Under the pieces are notes generated by a model, which did no database searches, was not told the origin of the DNA, and worked only from the letters and a program-made list of their open reading frames with translations. Positions 8,875 to 16,957 of a stretch of DNA of 38,242 nt are shown one piece after another; within the stretch, counting starts at the first letter, position 1; each line of letters begins with the position of its first letter. A program made the position numbers and the translations under genes. This stretch comes from Acidobacteriota bacterium. GTDB taxonomy: Bacteria > Acidobacteriota > UBA6911 > RPQK01 > DATIPO01. The stretch is from NCBI GenBank assembly GCA_035471785.1, contig DATIPQ010000082.1, positions 1 through 38,242 on the forward strand, read 5' to 3'.

Positions 8875-9178
8875 GATACTCCTCTCCTCCGATGCCGAGC
8901 GTGACATCGACGAGCAGGCCGTCTACATCGCCCAAGATAGCCCGCGCGCGGCACTCCGCTATTACCGGTCGCTCTGGGCGGGCTTCAAGCGCCTGCTTGA
9001 AATGCCCGAAATCGGCGTCCGCTATCCAACCCAGGAACCCAAACTTTCCGATCTTCGCTTCTAGCCGATGCCCCATTTCGAGAAGCACTTGGTTTTCTAT
9101 CGACCACTGTCGAGGGGTATCGAGATCGTCCGAGTCCTCCACAGTGCACGCGACATCGGCCGGATCCTGGATGAATAG
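8864..9178 (+). pseudogene. parE: ParE toxin gene interrupted by an in-frame amber codon
   Basis: Read through, the frame gives 104 codons, the normal length of a ParE/RelE-fold gyrase toxin. The N-terminal part (KARILLSSDAERDIDEQAVY, then the RYYRSLWAGFKRLLEMPEIG helix) and the C-terminal strands (HFEKHLVFYRPLSRGIEIVR, VLHSARDIGRIL) are both well preserved. A TAG at 9062-9064 separates them without any change of frame. The 66-residue truncated product lacks the last two strands and the HLVFYR segment needed for the fold. This is a recent nonsense mutation, a sequencing error, or (least likely) a suppressed codon. The residue lost cannot be told; TGG to TAG would be one step. Confidence 0.8.
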
Positions 9179-9260
9179 AGCCGACGAGACGCGCTCTGCG
9201 AACTACCAAGTTCCAAATGCCAACTCCCAAGCGAGCCGAGAAGGACAGCGGACTGGACAC

Positions 9261-9360
9261 ACTCTTGGGAGTTGGGGCTTGGGCTCTGAGAGCTCGAGCC
9301 GACGGGCTCGAATGGGGTCGACGAGACTCAAACCCGCGACTTCCGGCGCAACAGGTTCCC
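9261..9360 (-). repeat. Decayed copy of the tRNA-Asp 3' half and its downstream flank
   Basis: This stretch aligns along its length with 9456-9558. Both contain a hairpin of the form CGAGCC...GGCTCG, the sequence GGCTCGAATGG, a GACGAGACTC T-arm and a CCGGCG remnant of the anticodon stem. The 5' half of the tRNA is missing, so it is not a functional tRNA. It looks like an old duplication, or a leftover attachment site from an element that once used tRNA-Asp. Confidence 0.6.
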
Positions 9361-9489
9361 AGCAAAGCAAGCTGTTGAAGACAAACGGCTTGCAGGACCT
9401 ACGAAAAATCGTCCCTATCCGGTCCCTGCGACCTTGCGGGCATTCGTCAGCATCCCTTGGAGATTGGAGCCTTGGACTTTGGAAGTTGT

Positions 9490-9506
9490 CGAGCCGAAAC
9501 GGCTCG
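9490..9506 (-). terminator. Hairpin directly downstream of tRNA-Asp
   Basis: CGAGCCG at 9490-9496 and CGGCTCG at 9500-9506 form a 7-bp stem with a 3-base loop, starting 2 bp after the tRNA 3' end on the minus strand. There is no long T tract, so the strength of termination is uncertain. Confidence 0.5.
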
Positions 9507-9508
9507 AA

Positions 9509-9585
9509 TGGCGGGGCCGACGAGACTCGAACTCGCGACCTCCGGCGTGACAGGCCGGCATTCTAACCAACTGAACTACGACCCC
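9509..9585 (-). tRNA. tRNA-Asp (GTC)
   Basis: A complete 77-nt tRNA including an encoded CCA. The acceptor stem GGGGTCG pairs with CGGCCCC, with discriminator G as in bacterial tRNA-Asp. The anticodon arm is CCGGC-CTGTCAC-GCCGG with anticodon GTC, and the T-arm carries GTTCGAGTC. A TATAAT promoter lies 17 bp upstream. Confidence 0.97.
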
Positions 9586-9602
9586 GCCTTGGGGAAGACG
9601 GC

Positions 9603-9632
9603 ATTATACAAAAATAGGGGGCTTGGATGCAA
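9603..9632 (-). promoter_or_regulatory. Predicted promoter of tRNA-Asp
   Basis: On the minus strand TTGCAT (9632-9627) and a perfect TATAAT (9608-9603) are separated by 18 bp, ending 17 bp before the tRNA 5' end. Confidence 0.55.
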
Positions 9633-9816
9633 AGCGGTTTTTGGGGGTTGGAAGGGTGATGAGGGGATTGCAGAGGAGGCGTCTGAGGGACGGGTCGGGG
9701 GCTGGAGAGGGTGTAGTTTTTGTGCGGCAGTTCCAGGATCGCCGCAAGGATGCGCCTCCCACCAGGCCTGGTGCATTTTCTTTCAACCTCTCATGGGCGC
9801 TTCCTGGTAGGTTTCC

Positions 9817-10560
9817 TTATTCCTCGCTGGGGATGGCTTGGAAGCGGGCGTCGCGGCGTCTGGCGCGCACGCGCATGTTGAGGAGCTCCACCAGCAGCGA
9901 GAAGCCCATAGCGAAGTAGATGTAGCCCTTTTCCACGTGCTGGCCGGTGCCTTCCACCACCAGCATCACTCCAATCAGGAGCAGGAAGCTGAGGGCCAGC
10001 ATCTTGAGGGTGGGGTGCTTCTCGATGAAGTTGGAGATCTTCTCGGCGAAGATGAGCATGACGGTGACGGCGGTGATGACGGCGATGATCATGATGGCGA
10101 TGCTCTTGACCATCCCCACGGCGGTGATGACCGAGTCGAGCGAGAAGACGACGTCGAGCAGCATGATCTGGGCGATGACGGCGGCAAAGGTGGCCCTGGG
10201 CTTGCCGCTCTTGTCCTTCTTGTGGGAGGCCTCAAGCTTGTCGTGGATCTCGTAAGTGGCCTTGCCGATGAGGAAGAGCCCTCCGATGAGCAAGATCAGG
10301 TCGCGTCCCGAGAAAGCATGTCCCAGCACCTCGAAGAGCGGACGCGTCAGTCCCATGATCCAGGTGATGCCCAGCAGCAGCAGGATGCGCATGATCATGG
10401 CCGCCGCCAGTCCCAGGCGGCGGGCCCTTGGCTGCTGGGACTTGGGCAGCTTGGCGCTGATGATAGCGATGAAGACGATGTTGTCGATGCCCAGCACGAT
10501 TTCGAGGGCCGTCAGCGTGGCCAGGGCGATCAGGTTTTCGGCTGTTAGAAGTTCAATCAT
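9817..10560 (-). CDS. TerC family integral membrane protein
   Basis: A 247-residue membrane protein of the TerC (tellurium resistance C / YgdQ-like) family, which includes exporters of manganese and other metals. The conserved acidic membrane motifs are present: LGIDNIVFIAIISAKLP near residue 25, and DVVFSLDSVITAVGM in a later helix. Seven or so hydrophobic helices are visible. The ATG at 10560 is chosen because it overlaps the TGA of the upstream SGNH gene (ATGA), indicating translational coupling; the longer frame from 10602 would run into that gene. The cargo ion cannot be told from sequence. Confidence 0.88.
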   Translation of the reverse strand: MIELLTAENLIALATLTALEIVLGIDNIVFIAIISAKLPKSQQPRARRLGLAAAMIMRILLLLGITWIMGLTRPLFEVLGHAFSGRDLILLIGGLFLIGKATYEIHDKLEASHKKDKSGKPRATFAAVIAQIMLLDVVFSLDSVITAVGMVKSIAIMIIAVITAVTVMLIFAEKISNFIEKHPTLKMLALSFLLLIGVMLVVEGTGQHVEKGYIYFAMGFSLLVELLNMRVRARRRDARFQAIPSEE

Positions 10561-11723
10561 TGCGATTCGCCTACTTCTCGGGTCGTTAACGGCTCCACCC
10601 ACTGCGAGTCGATCAGTTGGCGGTAAATGGCTTGCGCCACCAGGCGGTGAGCGTTGGGGTTGAGATGTCCTCCCCGCGGAGGCAGGGCCAGATGCGGATA
10701 CTCGTCAAAGATCTCCAAGGCCATCACCGAGGGTACTTCAAGACGGTGAAAAAAGCGTCTTAAGCGCTGTTCCGGGTAATCACGTGCCAGGGGGACGTGG
10801 GGGTAAGAACGCTGAAATTCAGGAAATGCAGTCCCTACTCGGGCGAAAAACGGGACCACAACCGGAAGCCAGGGAATCCCGCGTTGGCGGCACTCGCGGG
10901 CGGTTTCTTCCAGGATGCGCTCGGTCATGCTCCAGCCCCGGCGTACCTGGTCAATCTGGTCCTTATCCCTGGCCAGGGTATAGATGAGGGGGTCGGCCGG
11001 AAGCCCCCGCTGGGCGATGCGGGCCTGATGCTGGCGTTCCTGCACCTGTCCCGTCTCCTGAGCCACAAACTGCAGGTAGGCGCGCTCCAGCACGCCGAAG
11101 GAAACCAGCGAACTACGCAGCTTGTGGCGCAGCGGTTGGTCCCACACGGGCACAAGTTGCCCCTGGCGTAAGGCGGCGTAGGGCCGGTAGCGGTCGTTGC
11201 GGCTCTTGCACAGCCCGGCCAGCTCCAGGGTGTTGTTGCAGATGTCGTTGAGCGGAAAGATCTGGGAGATGACGATGTCGGGCTCGAAGCGCAGTCCATA
11301 TCGGCGCAGCGCCAGCAGTTCCTGCATCGACCCGTAGTCGCCAACCCCCAGGTTGATGACTTCCCAGGGCCCGGTCTGGCCGCCGTTGAGCATCAATTGC
11401 AGTTGCCGCCAGTAGGTGTCATCCAGGTTGACCTGCAGAGCCTCGCTGAAGGAATCGCCCAGGATGACGATGCGCCGAACGCCTTCGGGCTTGAAAAAGG
11501 AGTGGTCCAGGTCGCGGAATCCCAGCGAATTGAACTGCACGATGACGTTTTCGCCGTGCTTGCGCTCGGTGAAGGTCTTGGAACGGGCCTGGGTCCACCC
11601 CAGCTCAGGGTGGTATTGCCAGTGGGCGTGAGGATTGAAGTCGACGTCCAGCAGGCGGCAAAGGCCCTCAAAGGCAGCCACCGCCAACACCAGGGTGATG
11701 GTGGAGAGGGCGATCCGATGCAT
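10557..11723 (-). CDS. SGNH/GDSL-like hydrolase with N-terminal membrane anchor
   Basis: A 388-residue protein from the ATG at 11723; an ATG at 11750 is also possible, but the predicted promoter leaves it almost no leader. A hydrophobic segment at residues 4-20 acts as anchor or signal. The SGNH blocks are visible: RRIVILGDSFSEALQ (block I, Ser in GDS), VINLGVGDYGSMQELLAL (block II-like) and, near the C-terminus, a GGHLNPNAH segment supplying the catalytic His. The family hydrolyses ester bonds, often acetyl groups on envelope polysaccharides. It is coupled to the TerC gene by an ATGA overlap, although no functional link between the two is obvious. Confidence 0.8.
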   Translation of the reverse strand: MHRIALSTITLVLAVAAFEGLCRLLDVDFNPHAHWQYHPELGWTQARSKTFTERKHGENVIVQFNSLGFRDLDHSFFKPEGVRRIVILGDSFSEALQVNLDDTYWRQLQLMLNGGQTGPWEVINLGVGDYGSMQELLALRRYGLRFEPDIVISQIFPLNDICNNTLELAGLCKSRNDRYRPYAALRQGQLVPVWDQPLRHKLRSSLVSFGVLERAYLQFVAQETGQVQERQHQARIAQRGLPADPLIYTLARDKDQIDQVRRGWSMTERILEETARECRQRGIPWLPVVVPFFARVGTAFPEFQRSYPHVPLARDYPEQRLRRFFHRLEVPSVMALEIFDEYPHLALPPRGGHLNPNAHRLVAQAIYRQLIDSQWVEPLTTREVGESQ

Positions 11724-11758
11724 CAAAGAGCGACCCGGGAAACCTCTCATCAAAGCCC

Positions 11759-11788
11759 ATTATCGCGAGCCCCGGCTGAAGCCGTCAA
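11759..11788 (-). promoter_or_regulatory. Predicted promoter of the SGNH hydrolase-TerC operon
   Basis: On the minus strand TTGACG (11788-11783) and GATAAT (11764-11759) are separated by 18 bp. A start point near 11752 would favour the ATG at 11723 as the translation start. Confidence 0.5.
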
Positions 11789-11801
11789 AAGGGCAGCCGG
11801 T

Positions 11802-11830
11802 TTGACCTCTCCCCCGCCGCCTTTGATATG
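11802..11830 (+). promoter_or_regulatory. Possible promoter of the small unknown gene
   Basis: TTGACC (11802-11807) and GATATG (11825-11830) are 17 bp apart, 11 bp before the ATG. It lies back to back with the divergent operon promoter. Confidence 0.3.
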
Positions 11831-11841
11831 GTTTTTCCCTC

Positions 11842-12117
11842 ATGATGCTGAGGGAAAAGTTCGACTGGCCGATCGTGTCTCTGGACCCGCCCTCCCAGGG
11901 CTCGGAAGAGGACAGCAGGATCGCAGGCGCCGACTTTCAGCCCAACCGCGACAACCCCAACAAGCCCTGTGTCAAAGTGTTTCTAGAAGGAGGACAATCG
12001 GCCGCCGTGCTCAGCGGCGCCCGCTGGGAGCTGAAGCGCCTTGCCCGTCTTCTGCGTGAGAGGGCCGCCGGAAAGACCCTTGAAGAGGCCGGCGATCTCC
12101 CCTGGACCAAACGTTGA
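11842..12117 (+). CDS. Small protein of unknown function
   Basis: A 91-residue soluble protein that I do not recognise. The N-terminal half is polar and rich in Asp, Asn and Pro. The C-terminal half (KVFLEGGQSAAVLSGARW, then ELKRLARLLRERAAGK) reads as a strand-turn followed by a basic helix. Two ATGs (11842 and 11845) are possible starts. It stands alone between a divergent operon and a convergent glycosyltransferase gene, ending 11 bp before the latter's stop. Codon use is like its neighbours, which supports a real gene. Confidence 0.65.
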   Translation: MMLREKFDWPIVSLDPPSQGSEEDSRIAGADFQPNRDNPNKPCVKVFLEGGQSAAVLSGARWELKRLARLLRERAAGKTLEEAGDLPWTKR

Positions 12118-12128
12118 ATCCTTGCCTG

Positions 12129-14954
12129 TCAGGGCAGGAGCCGGTCCAATTCCTGGGCCAAGCGGCGGCCGGCGGCGGCGGGCGAATAGAGATCGAGAGC
12201 TTTTCGAAGGGCTGCCTGGGCGCGTTTTTGGCGCTCGCGAGGCTGATAAAGGACTTCGGCCATCTGAAAGGCGGCATGCTCCGGGTCGGCGTCGGCCCAC
12301 ACCGTCCCCGCCGGATAGGGTCCGATGTCTTTCTCCAGCCGGCACATGTTGTAGTTGACCGGCCAGCCGGTGGACTCGTCCAAGAAATCGGTGTTGCCGC
12401 TGTAATCGGTGGCCACGACCGGCTTTTCGAGGTAAGCGGCTTCGATGAGAGGCAGGCCCAGTCCTTCTGAGCGGTGCAGCGAGACATAGCAGTCGCAAGC
12501 CGCCATCAGCGCATTCATCTCCGGACGGGTCTTTTGTTCGGTCATGAACGTGACCGGCAGTCCCTCGGCTTCTGCCTTCAGTTCCTGCACCACCTCCAAG
12601 CCGTCCTGGGCGTGATTGATCTTGAGCAGGAGGTGAACCTTTTCTCCCGCCTGCCGGTAGAGCAGGTTGAAAGCCTGCAACAATCCGCGGGGGTTCTTGC
12701 GTTCGGGACTGGATCGGACGTCGAAGGAGTTGAAGAAGAGAAAAGCCTGGTCGGGTACGCTCGAAAGGCGCTCGGGCTCGATGCCGGACTGGGCGGCGAT
12801 GACGCATGGCGGCACCCACCGCACCGGCAGCGGAGAAAGAGAGGCGAAGGACTGCTGACAGAAGCGGCTGGGCGCCCAAACTTCGTCCAGTCCCTCGAAA
12901 CGGTCGGCAAAGGAAAGCGGGAAATGGCTGAGTTCCCAGTCCCAGTAGCCCACGTGTAAGGGAACCGTGCGCAAGCGGACCGGCATGTGGCGCCGCACGG
13001 CCCCCATCATGTCGGCGTTGACGTGATAGAGCACTAAAGCCAAGTCCGAGGGCTGGGTGGAGAGAAGATGTGAGTCTTCTCGGGAGAACCTCTGCGTTCG
13101 CCCGTCCACCACCCACGCCCTGTGGGGAACTGAGGCCGCCTCCAGTGCCGCCAGCGTGCCTCGTCCCTCTTCCCCCTTGCCCGTGGGCGCATTCAAATAG
13201 CCGATGACGTGAACTCCCCGTCTGGCGCTGGACAGGGGCAGCGCTCCGGCATCCTCATCGACAGCAACTGGTGGGCGCTGCCCCGCGTCGGATTCAGGGT
13301 GCTGTGCGCCCTCCCCCCTCTCCTCGACTTTGAAGCGAAGAACACGCTTGCGCAGAAGCCACCAAAGTCTCAACCGCAGCCTCTGACGGACAGGGAAGCT
13401 CGACATGACGGGTTCAAAGGCTGCGGGAGGCAATTCATATTCGCTGGCGCCGTGGGTGACGAACCATGATGCGAAATCGGCGCAGGAGGCGCCCAACGGT
13501 TCGGGGTAGCGATCACGCAGATCCTGGCGGCTGAGCTGAATGGCCAGGGCCAAGCGCGAGACCCGAGGACCCTCGCGATCCAATCCGAGTTCGGGCGCCA
13601 GCCAGAAATGGGACGCTTTTCCCAGCCTCCATAGCCACTCCTTTAAGGCTCCCCGCCTTTGAGAGCGCAGGATGCTGTCGAGATCGCTCCTCTTGGCGCC
13701 TTTCCAGACCGGGTGGCGACCGGCTCTGAGGACAGCCCCGCGTCCGCCCAACTGCGATTCCCAGTCCTCCAGAAAGGCCTCGTCGACGTTATGGATGCGG
13801 ACGCCTTCGGAAAGCAGCCACCTTCCGAATCGTTCCGGGTCCTCGGGATGGTCGAAGGAAAAAAGCTGCCAGCATTGAGGATCAGCATCCCACACGCTCA
13901 AGGCCCATCGGGGCAACTCTCTGAAGTAGGGGTCGGGTTGGTGCAGCCATTGGTAGAAGCTGCCCTCGCCCACGGCAAAGGGGTCGGGCCAACGTCGCCC
14001 CTCCCTGTCCAGCGATTGCAGCGCTTTGCGGCAGAATGCAGGCACTCCGACGCCATTGTCGAAGCTGCCGTAAGTGTAGGGCAGATCCGCCACCTCGTCC
14101 GCCCCTTCCTCCGCCAGCAGCTTCGAATAGCGCTCGAAGAGGGGTTTGAGATCAGGTAGGTCTGAGAGCCTGAAGCGGTCTTGGTGCTTGGAGATTCGCT
14201 CCACGTTGCGAGGATCGAATCCGCTGAAATGAAAGAAGCGCAAGCGCGACTCGCCGACCCGCCACTCTCCCTTCTCCATTCGGGGATGCCGCTGCATCAG
14301 ATTCCAATAAGCCGCGTTGAGCGCGGGGTCGTGGACGATCAGGGCCCGCTCAAGAAAGGCGGGAGCGAAATCCATCCACTTCTGGTCGACGAAGAGCCCC
14401 TGCTCGACCTGGCTGTAGCCGGTCTTGTGCAGGCGGTCGCCCCACCACTCGAAAAACTTCCGGGTCCGGGGGTTGAGGGCGGCTCCCAGAAACCCCAGGT
14501 TGTAGATGCCCGCCGAGAGAATGTCTCTCTCCGAGGGATGGTGAGAGTCGTCGATGGGTCCCGTGACGTGGGGCGTCAACAACACGTCATGGCTTTCCAG
14601 CTTGGAAAAGAAGTCGTCCATCGGTGCCAGCACCAGGATGTCGGGATCGAAATAGAAGACTCGGGAGGCCCCTGTCTGCTGGTGAAGGTAGGTGAGCCAG
14701 AAGGGCTTGACGGCGGTGTTGAGTTCCAGGATGGAGTAGCGGAAGGCCATGTTGCGGAAGGCCTCGATGCCCAGATCCTCTACGAACACGCTGTGAAAAG
14801 GCTCGTCCGCGTAATCGACGCGGGGGTCGGGCCGGTCCACGATCAAAGTGAAAACCTGCCCGTCGGGGTGGTGCTCCAGGAACGACTTGGCGAAAACTCT
14901 CGCAAAGGCCAAATAATTGTTGGAGACGATGGTACAGGCTATGATCTGTGACAT
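12129..14954 (-). CDS. Two-domain glycosyltransferase (GT-A-like plus GT-B)
   Basis: A 941-residue cytoplasmic protein. The start is the ATG at 14954 (MSQIIACTIVSNNYLAFARV); the open frame continues upstream to 15737 but would overlap the divergent gene and has no family features there. Residues 1 to about 300 look like a nucleotide-diphospho-sugar transferase fold, with a DPD metal motif at 103-105 (YFDPDILVL). Residues 579-941 form a GT-B glycosyltransferase of the group 1/GT4 type, with the nucleotide-sugar motif SLHRSEGLGLPLIEAAYLEK (about 825-844; Glu at 830). The region between is of unknown fold. Two sugar-adding activities on one chain suggest stepwise glycan or glycoprotein assembly. 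No polysaccharide cluster surrounds it, so the acceptor is unknown. Confidence 0.85.
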   Translation of the reverse strand: MSQIIACTIVSNNYLAFARVFAKSFLEHHPDGQVFTLIVDRPDPRVDYADEPFHSVFVEDLGIEAFRNMAFRYSILELNTAVKPFWLTYLHQQTGASRVFYFDPDILVLAPMDDFFSKLESHDVLLTPHVTGPIDDSHHPSERDILSAGIYNLGFLGAALNPRTRKFFEWWGDRLHKTGYSQVEQGLFVDQKWMDFAPAFLERALIVHDPALNAAYWNLMQRHPRMEKGEWRVGESRLRFFHFSGFDPRNVERISKHQDRFRLSDLPDLKPLFERYSKLLAEEGADEVADLPYTYGSFDNGVGVPAFCRKALQSLDREGRRWPDPFAVGEGSFYQWLHQPDPYFRELPRWALSVWDADPQCWQLFSFDHPEDPERFGRWLLSEGVRIHNVDEAFLEDWESQLGGRGAVLRAGRHPVWKGAKRSDLDSILRSQRRGALKEWLWRLGKASHFWLAPELGLDREGPRVSRLALAIQLSRQDLRDRYPEPLGASCADFASWFVTHGASEYELPPAAFEPVMSSFPVRQRLRLRLWWLLRKRVLRFKVEERGEGAQHPESDAGQRPPVAVDEDAGALPLSSARRGVHVIGYLNAPTGKGEEGRGTLAALEAASVPHRAWVVDGRTQRFSREDSHLLSTQPSDLALVLYHVNADMMGAVRRHMPVRLRTVPLHVGYWDWELSHFPLSFADRFEGLDEVWAPSRFCQQSFASLSPLPVRWVPPCVIAAQSGIEPERLSSVPDQAFLFFNSFDVRSSPERKNPRGLLQAFNLLYRQAGEKVHLLLKINHAQDGLEVVQELKAEAEGLPVTFMTEQKTRPEMNALMAACDCYVSLHRSEGLGLPLIEAAYLEKPVVATDYSGNTDFLDESTGWPVNYNMCRLEKDIGPYPAGTVWADADPEHAAFQMAEVLYQPRERQKRAQAALRKALDLYSPAAAGRRLAQELDRLLP

Positions 14955-15206
14955 CCAGAGGGATTGTAGCACCCGCCTCCTACTTTGCAGGCGGAGTGAC
15001 GCGCTCGCTCCTGAGTAGCAGGCGTTAGACTCTTTCTCGCACTCCGCCTCCCGGCGGCATCCGCCTGCCCCTGTTGGATACCGAACCTCCAAAGTAGGAA
15101 CCATTGCATCCGCTGGTTTATCTTTGCTAAAAACAAGCGAACATCGCATCGCCCACTCGGTATTGCAGCGAGAATCCAGAAGCAAGCCGGGTGAAGAGGA
15201 GACCGG

Positions 15207-16388
15207 ATGCTTAAGTACATCACTGCCTTGACCGTCGTAATCACATCCCAAATAGGCGGTTTCGCGGGGACTCCGCCCTTTGATACGCCTTTTTCCTTCG
15301 AAGGGTTCTTTGACACGACTGGTGAATTTACGCGTGGAGATCCCCCGAATCGGGTAACTTTTCTCAACGGAGAAGTGCGCAGGATCGGTGTGACGGCGAT
15401 CTATCACACGGGAGTGCAGGCCTTCATGGCCGCTCCCAATGAAACCGCCACCATCGAGTTTGAAACCCCCGCTCAAGAACTCGTCTTCTTCATCCGGGGT
15501 CAGGTCGGACCTCTCAGAGTGCGACTTCTGGATGAACAGGAAGAAGAGATCACCTCCGCTTCGGCGGACTCCAGCGGATGGGTGCAAGTCAACTTCAATT
15601 CGGTCCAATCCAATGACCGCTTTGTAAAGACAGTCGAGATGATTAACGAGTCGGGTGTCGGCTTTGCGGCATTGGACGACATGACCTACTGTGCCCGTCA
15701 GCTGCAGCCTGCGCCGGAGCTCGACAACGTCATCCACTTCGCACAGTTCGGCAACGGCGGCGGCTTGACCTCCCAGATTCTGCTGGAAAACCGCAGCTCG
15801 ACGGAGACGCTTGTGCGGTTGGAAGCCTTCGGAGACGAAGGTAGCCCGCTGATGGTCGATCTCAACGGCCAGCCGGTGGACGGATCCACCGAGTTCATCC
15901 TTGCTGCCAACGCCCTACGCTTCCTGGAAACCGACGGCCAAGGCGACGAGCCCCTGACGGGCGCCGTGACCGTGCGCTCGCAAGAGCCGCTGGCCGGGGT
16001 GATCCTCTTCGGCGGCGCTTTTGGGCTGGCAGGAGTGGGGGCGACAGGCGACTTCAGCGACGGCTTCACGGCCCCCATCGATTCGCAGATTCCTGCGCTT
16101 CGCACGGGAGTGGCCATCCAAAACCTGGACGCCGGCAACAACGCCATCCATCTGGAACTGCTCGACCTCGATGCCCAATTGGTGGCCACCGCTCAGGTCA
16201 TGCTGAACGGCAACGGCCATCTGTCGGCTTTCGTCGACGAGTTTGATTGGGACGCGCCGCCCGATTTCAGCGATTTTCGGGGCATTTTGCGGGTGATTCC
16301 CGACGAGGATGTGGCGGCCACCGCCATTCAAGTGCGCCCCGGCCAGTTCGCCAGCCTGCCGGTGACTGAGATCCAGAGTCAGCAGTAA
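15207..16388 (+). CDS. Secreted protein of unknown function with two beta-rich modules
   Basis: A 393-residue exported protein with a signal peptide (about residues 1-21, ending FAG). GAGGAG precedes the ATG at 15207. An N-terminal beta module (about 25-165) resembles extracellular jelly-roll domains. A C-terminal module (about 180-390) begins VIHFAQFGNGGGLTSQILLE and continues with LAGVILFGGAF and TGVAIQNL segments. I associate this repeat-like beta module with secreted Acidobacteria proteins; no enzyme motif is visible. The gene is the last chromosomal gene before the tRNA-Phe island and is divergent from the glycosyltransferase gene across about 250 bp. Confidence 0.8.
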   Translation: MLKYITALTVVITSQIGGFAGTPPFDTPFSFEGFFDTTGEFTRGDPPNRVTFLNGEVRRIGVTAIYHTGVQAFMAAPNETATIEFETPAQELVFFIRGQVGPLRVRLLDEQEEEITSASADSSGWVQVNFNSVQSNDRFVKTVEMINESGVGFAALDDMTYCARQLQPAPELDNVIHFAQFGNGGGLTSQILLENRSSTETLVRLEAFGDEGSPLMVDLNGQPVDGSTEFILAANALRFLETDGQGDEPLTGAVTVRSQEPLAGVILFGGAFGLAGVGATGDFSDGFTAPIDSQIPALRTGVAIQNLDAGNNAIHLELLDLDAQLVATAQVMLNGNGHLSAFVDEFDWDAPPDFSDFRGILRVIPDEDVAATAIQVRPGQFASLPVTEIQSQQ

Positions 16389-16462
16389 GAGGCGCACGGC
16401 TCAGTGTGAAAGCAGGGGGCTCTCATGAACCAGGAAGCATCTGAGCGGAGGGAAAGACAAAG

Positions 16463-16510
16463 TGGTGCCGGGGGACGGAATCGAACCGCCGACACGCGGA
16501 TTTTCAGTCC
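16463..16510. repeat. Attachment-site repeat A (tRNA-Phe 3' fragment)
   Basis: A 48-bp exact copy of the 3' part of tRNA-Phe, from the anticodon stem to the CCA end. It is identical to 21064-21111 and to 23420-23467. With the copy in the intact tRNA it shares 3 further bases on the left (16460-16462). It marks the distal (left) end of the island; sequence to its left should be the original flank downstream of tRNA-Phe. Confidence 0.93.
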
Positions 16511-16957
16511 CCAAAAAGCCCATTTCCGAGAAACCAGCATTGGAAGTGACTTGCGCCTAAGTCGCCTTCTCTCAACAGCTTGCGGAAGAGCGCCGACCTG
16601 TCCGTTATTTCCAAGGTTTCCCCAATAACGGCTCGTTTTTCCCACATATATCCCACATGTAGATTGCCTAGAGGAATGGCTGACAGGTCCGAACGCACCC
16701 GACAGGTTCAAAGGCTACCGTCGAACTCACAGTCGCCACCGGCTGAAAACCAAGCAACAGGCTTCCTCGCTATAGGCGAGCCTGCGTGGCGAAGGAACCG
16801 CAAGGGTTCGCTAGGGATGCCTTCATTGCGGACGCCAACATTCAAGACATGTCCCGGTTCCGTCACAAGCCAGGCAGCTCCGGTTCCATCACAAGTCCCC
16901 ACCGGGGATCAGGAGCTGGAGTCGAATTCCATTCCTGGAAGCGAAGGAGCTCCACGA
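16511..16957. other. Left end of element I without a recognisable gene
   Basis: No convincing gene. The short frames have no ribosome site or family features. It holds the 27-bp repeat at 16631-16657, which recurs beside attachment repeat B. Confidence 0.5.
16631..16657. repeat. 27-bp repeat beside attachment site A
   Basis: GCTCGTTTTTCCCACATAT followed by R and TCCCACA, matching 20989-21015 at 26 of 27 positions. Both copies lie near a tRNA-Phe fragment, so this could be an arm-type binding site for the element's integrase or simply conserved end sequence. Confidence 0.75.

Larger units (their letters stand above)
9179..9508. other. Non-coding stretch between parE and tRNA-Asp
   Basis: I see no credible gene. 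It contains a run of the short motif family 'AACTACCAAgTTCCAA / CCAACTCCCAA' at about 9199-9235, a decayed copy of the tRNA-Asp 3' region (9261-9360) and the tRNA terminator. The longer open frames here are products of tRNA-like sequence. Confidence 0.6.

Noticed and set aside
8892-9566. 224-residue plus-strand frame over parE and tRNA-Asp
   Set aside because: It runs out of frame through parE and antisense through the tRNA; the parE frame shows clear family conservation instead.
9589-9816. Small genes between tRNA-Asp and the TerC gene
   Set aside because: The frames lack ribosome sites and family features. A short palindrome (CACCAGGCCTGGTG at 9760) is too weak to call a terminator.
12129-15737. 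Full 1202-residue minus-strand frame as one protein
   Set aside because: The first 261 residues have no family features, overlap the divergent secreted-protein gene and precede the natural glycosyltransferase N-terminus at 14954.
16463-16510. tRNA-Phe genes at 16463 and 21064
   Set aside because: Only the 3' 48 bases are present; the D-arm and the 5' acceptor strand are missing.
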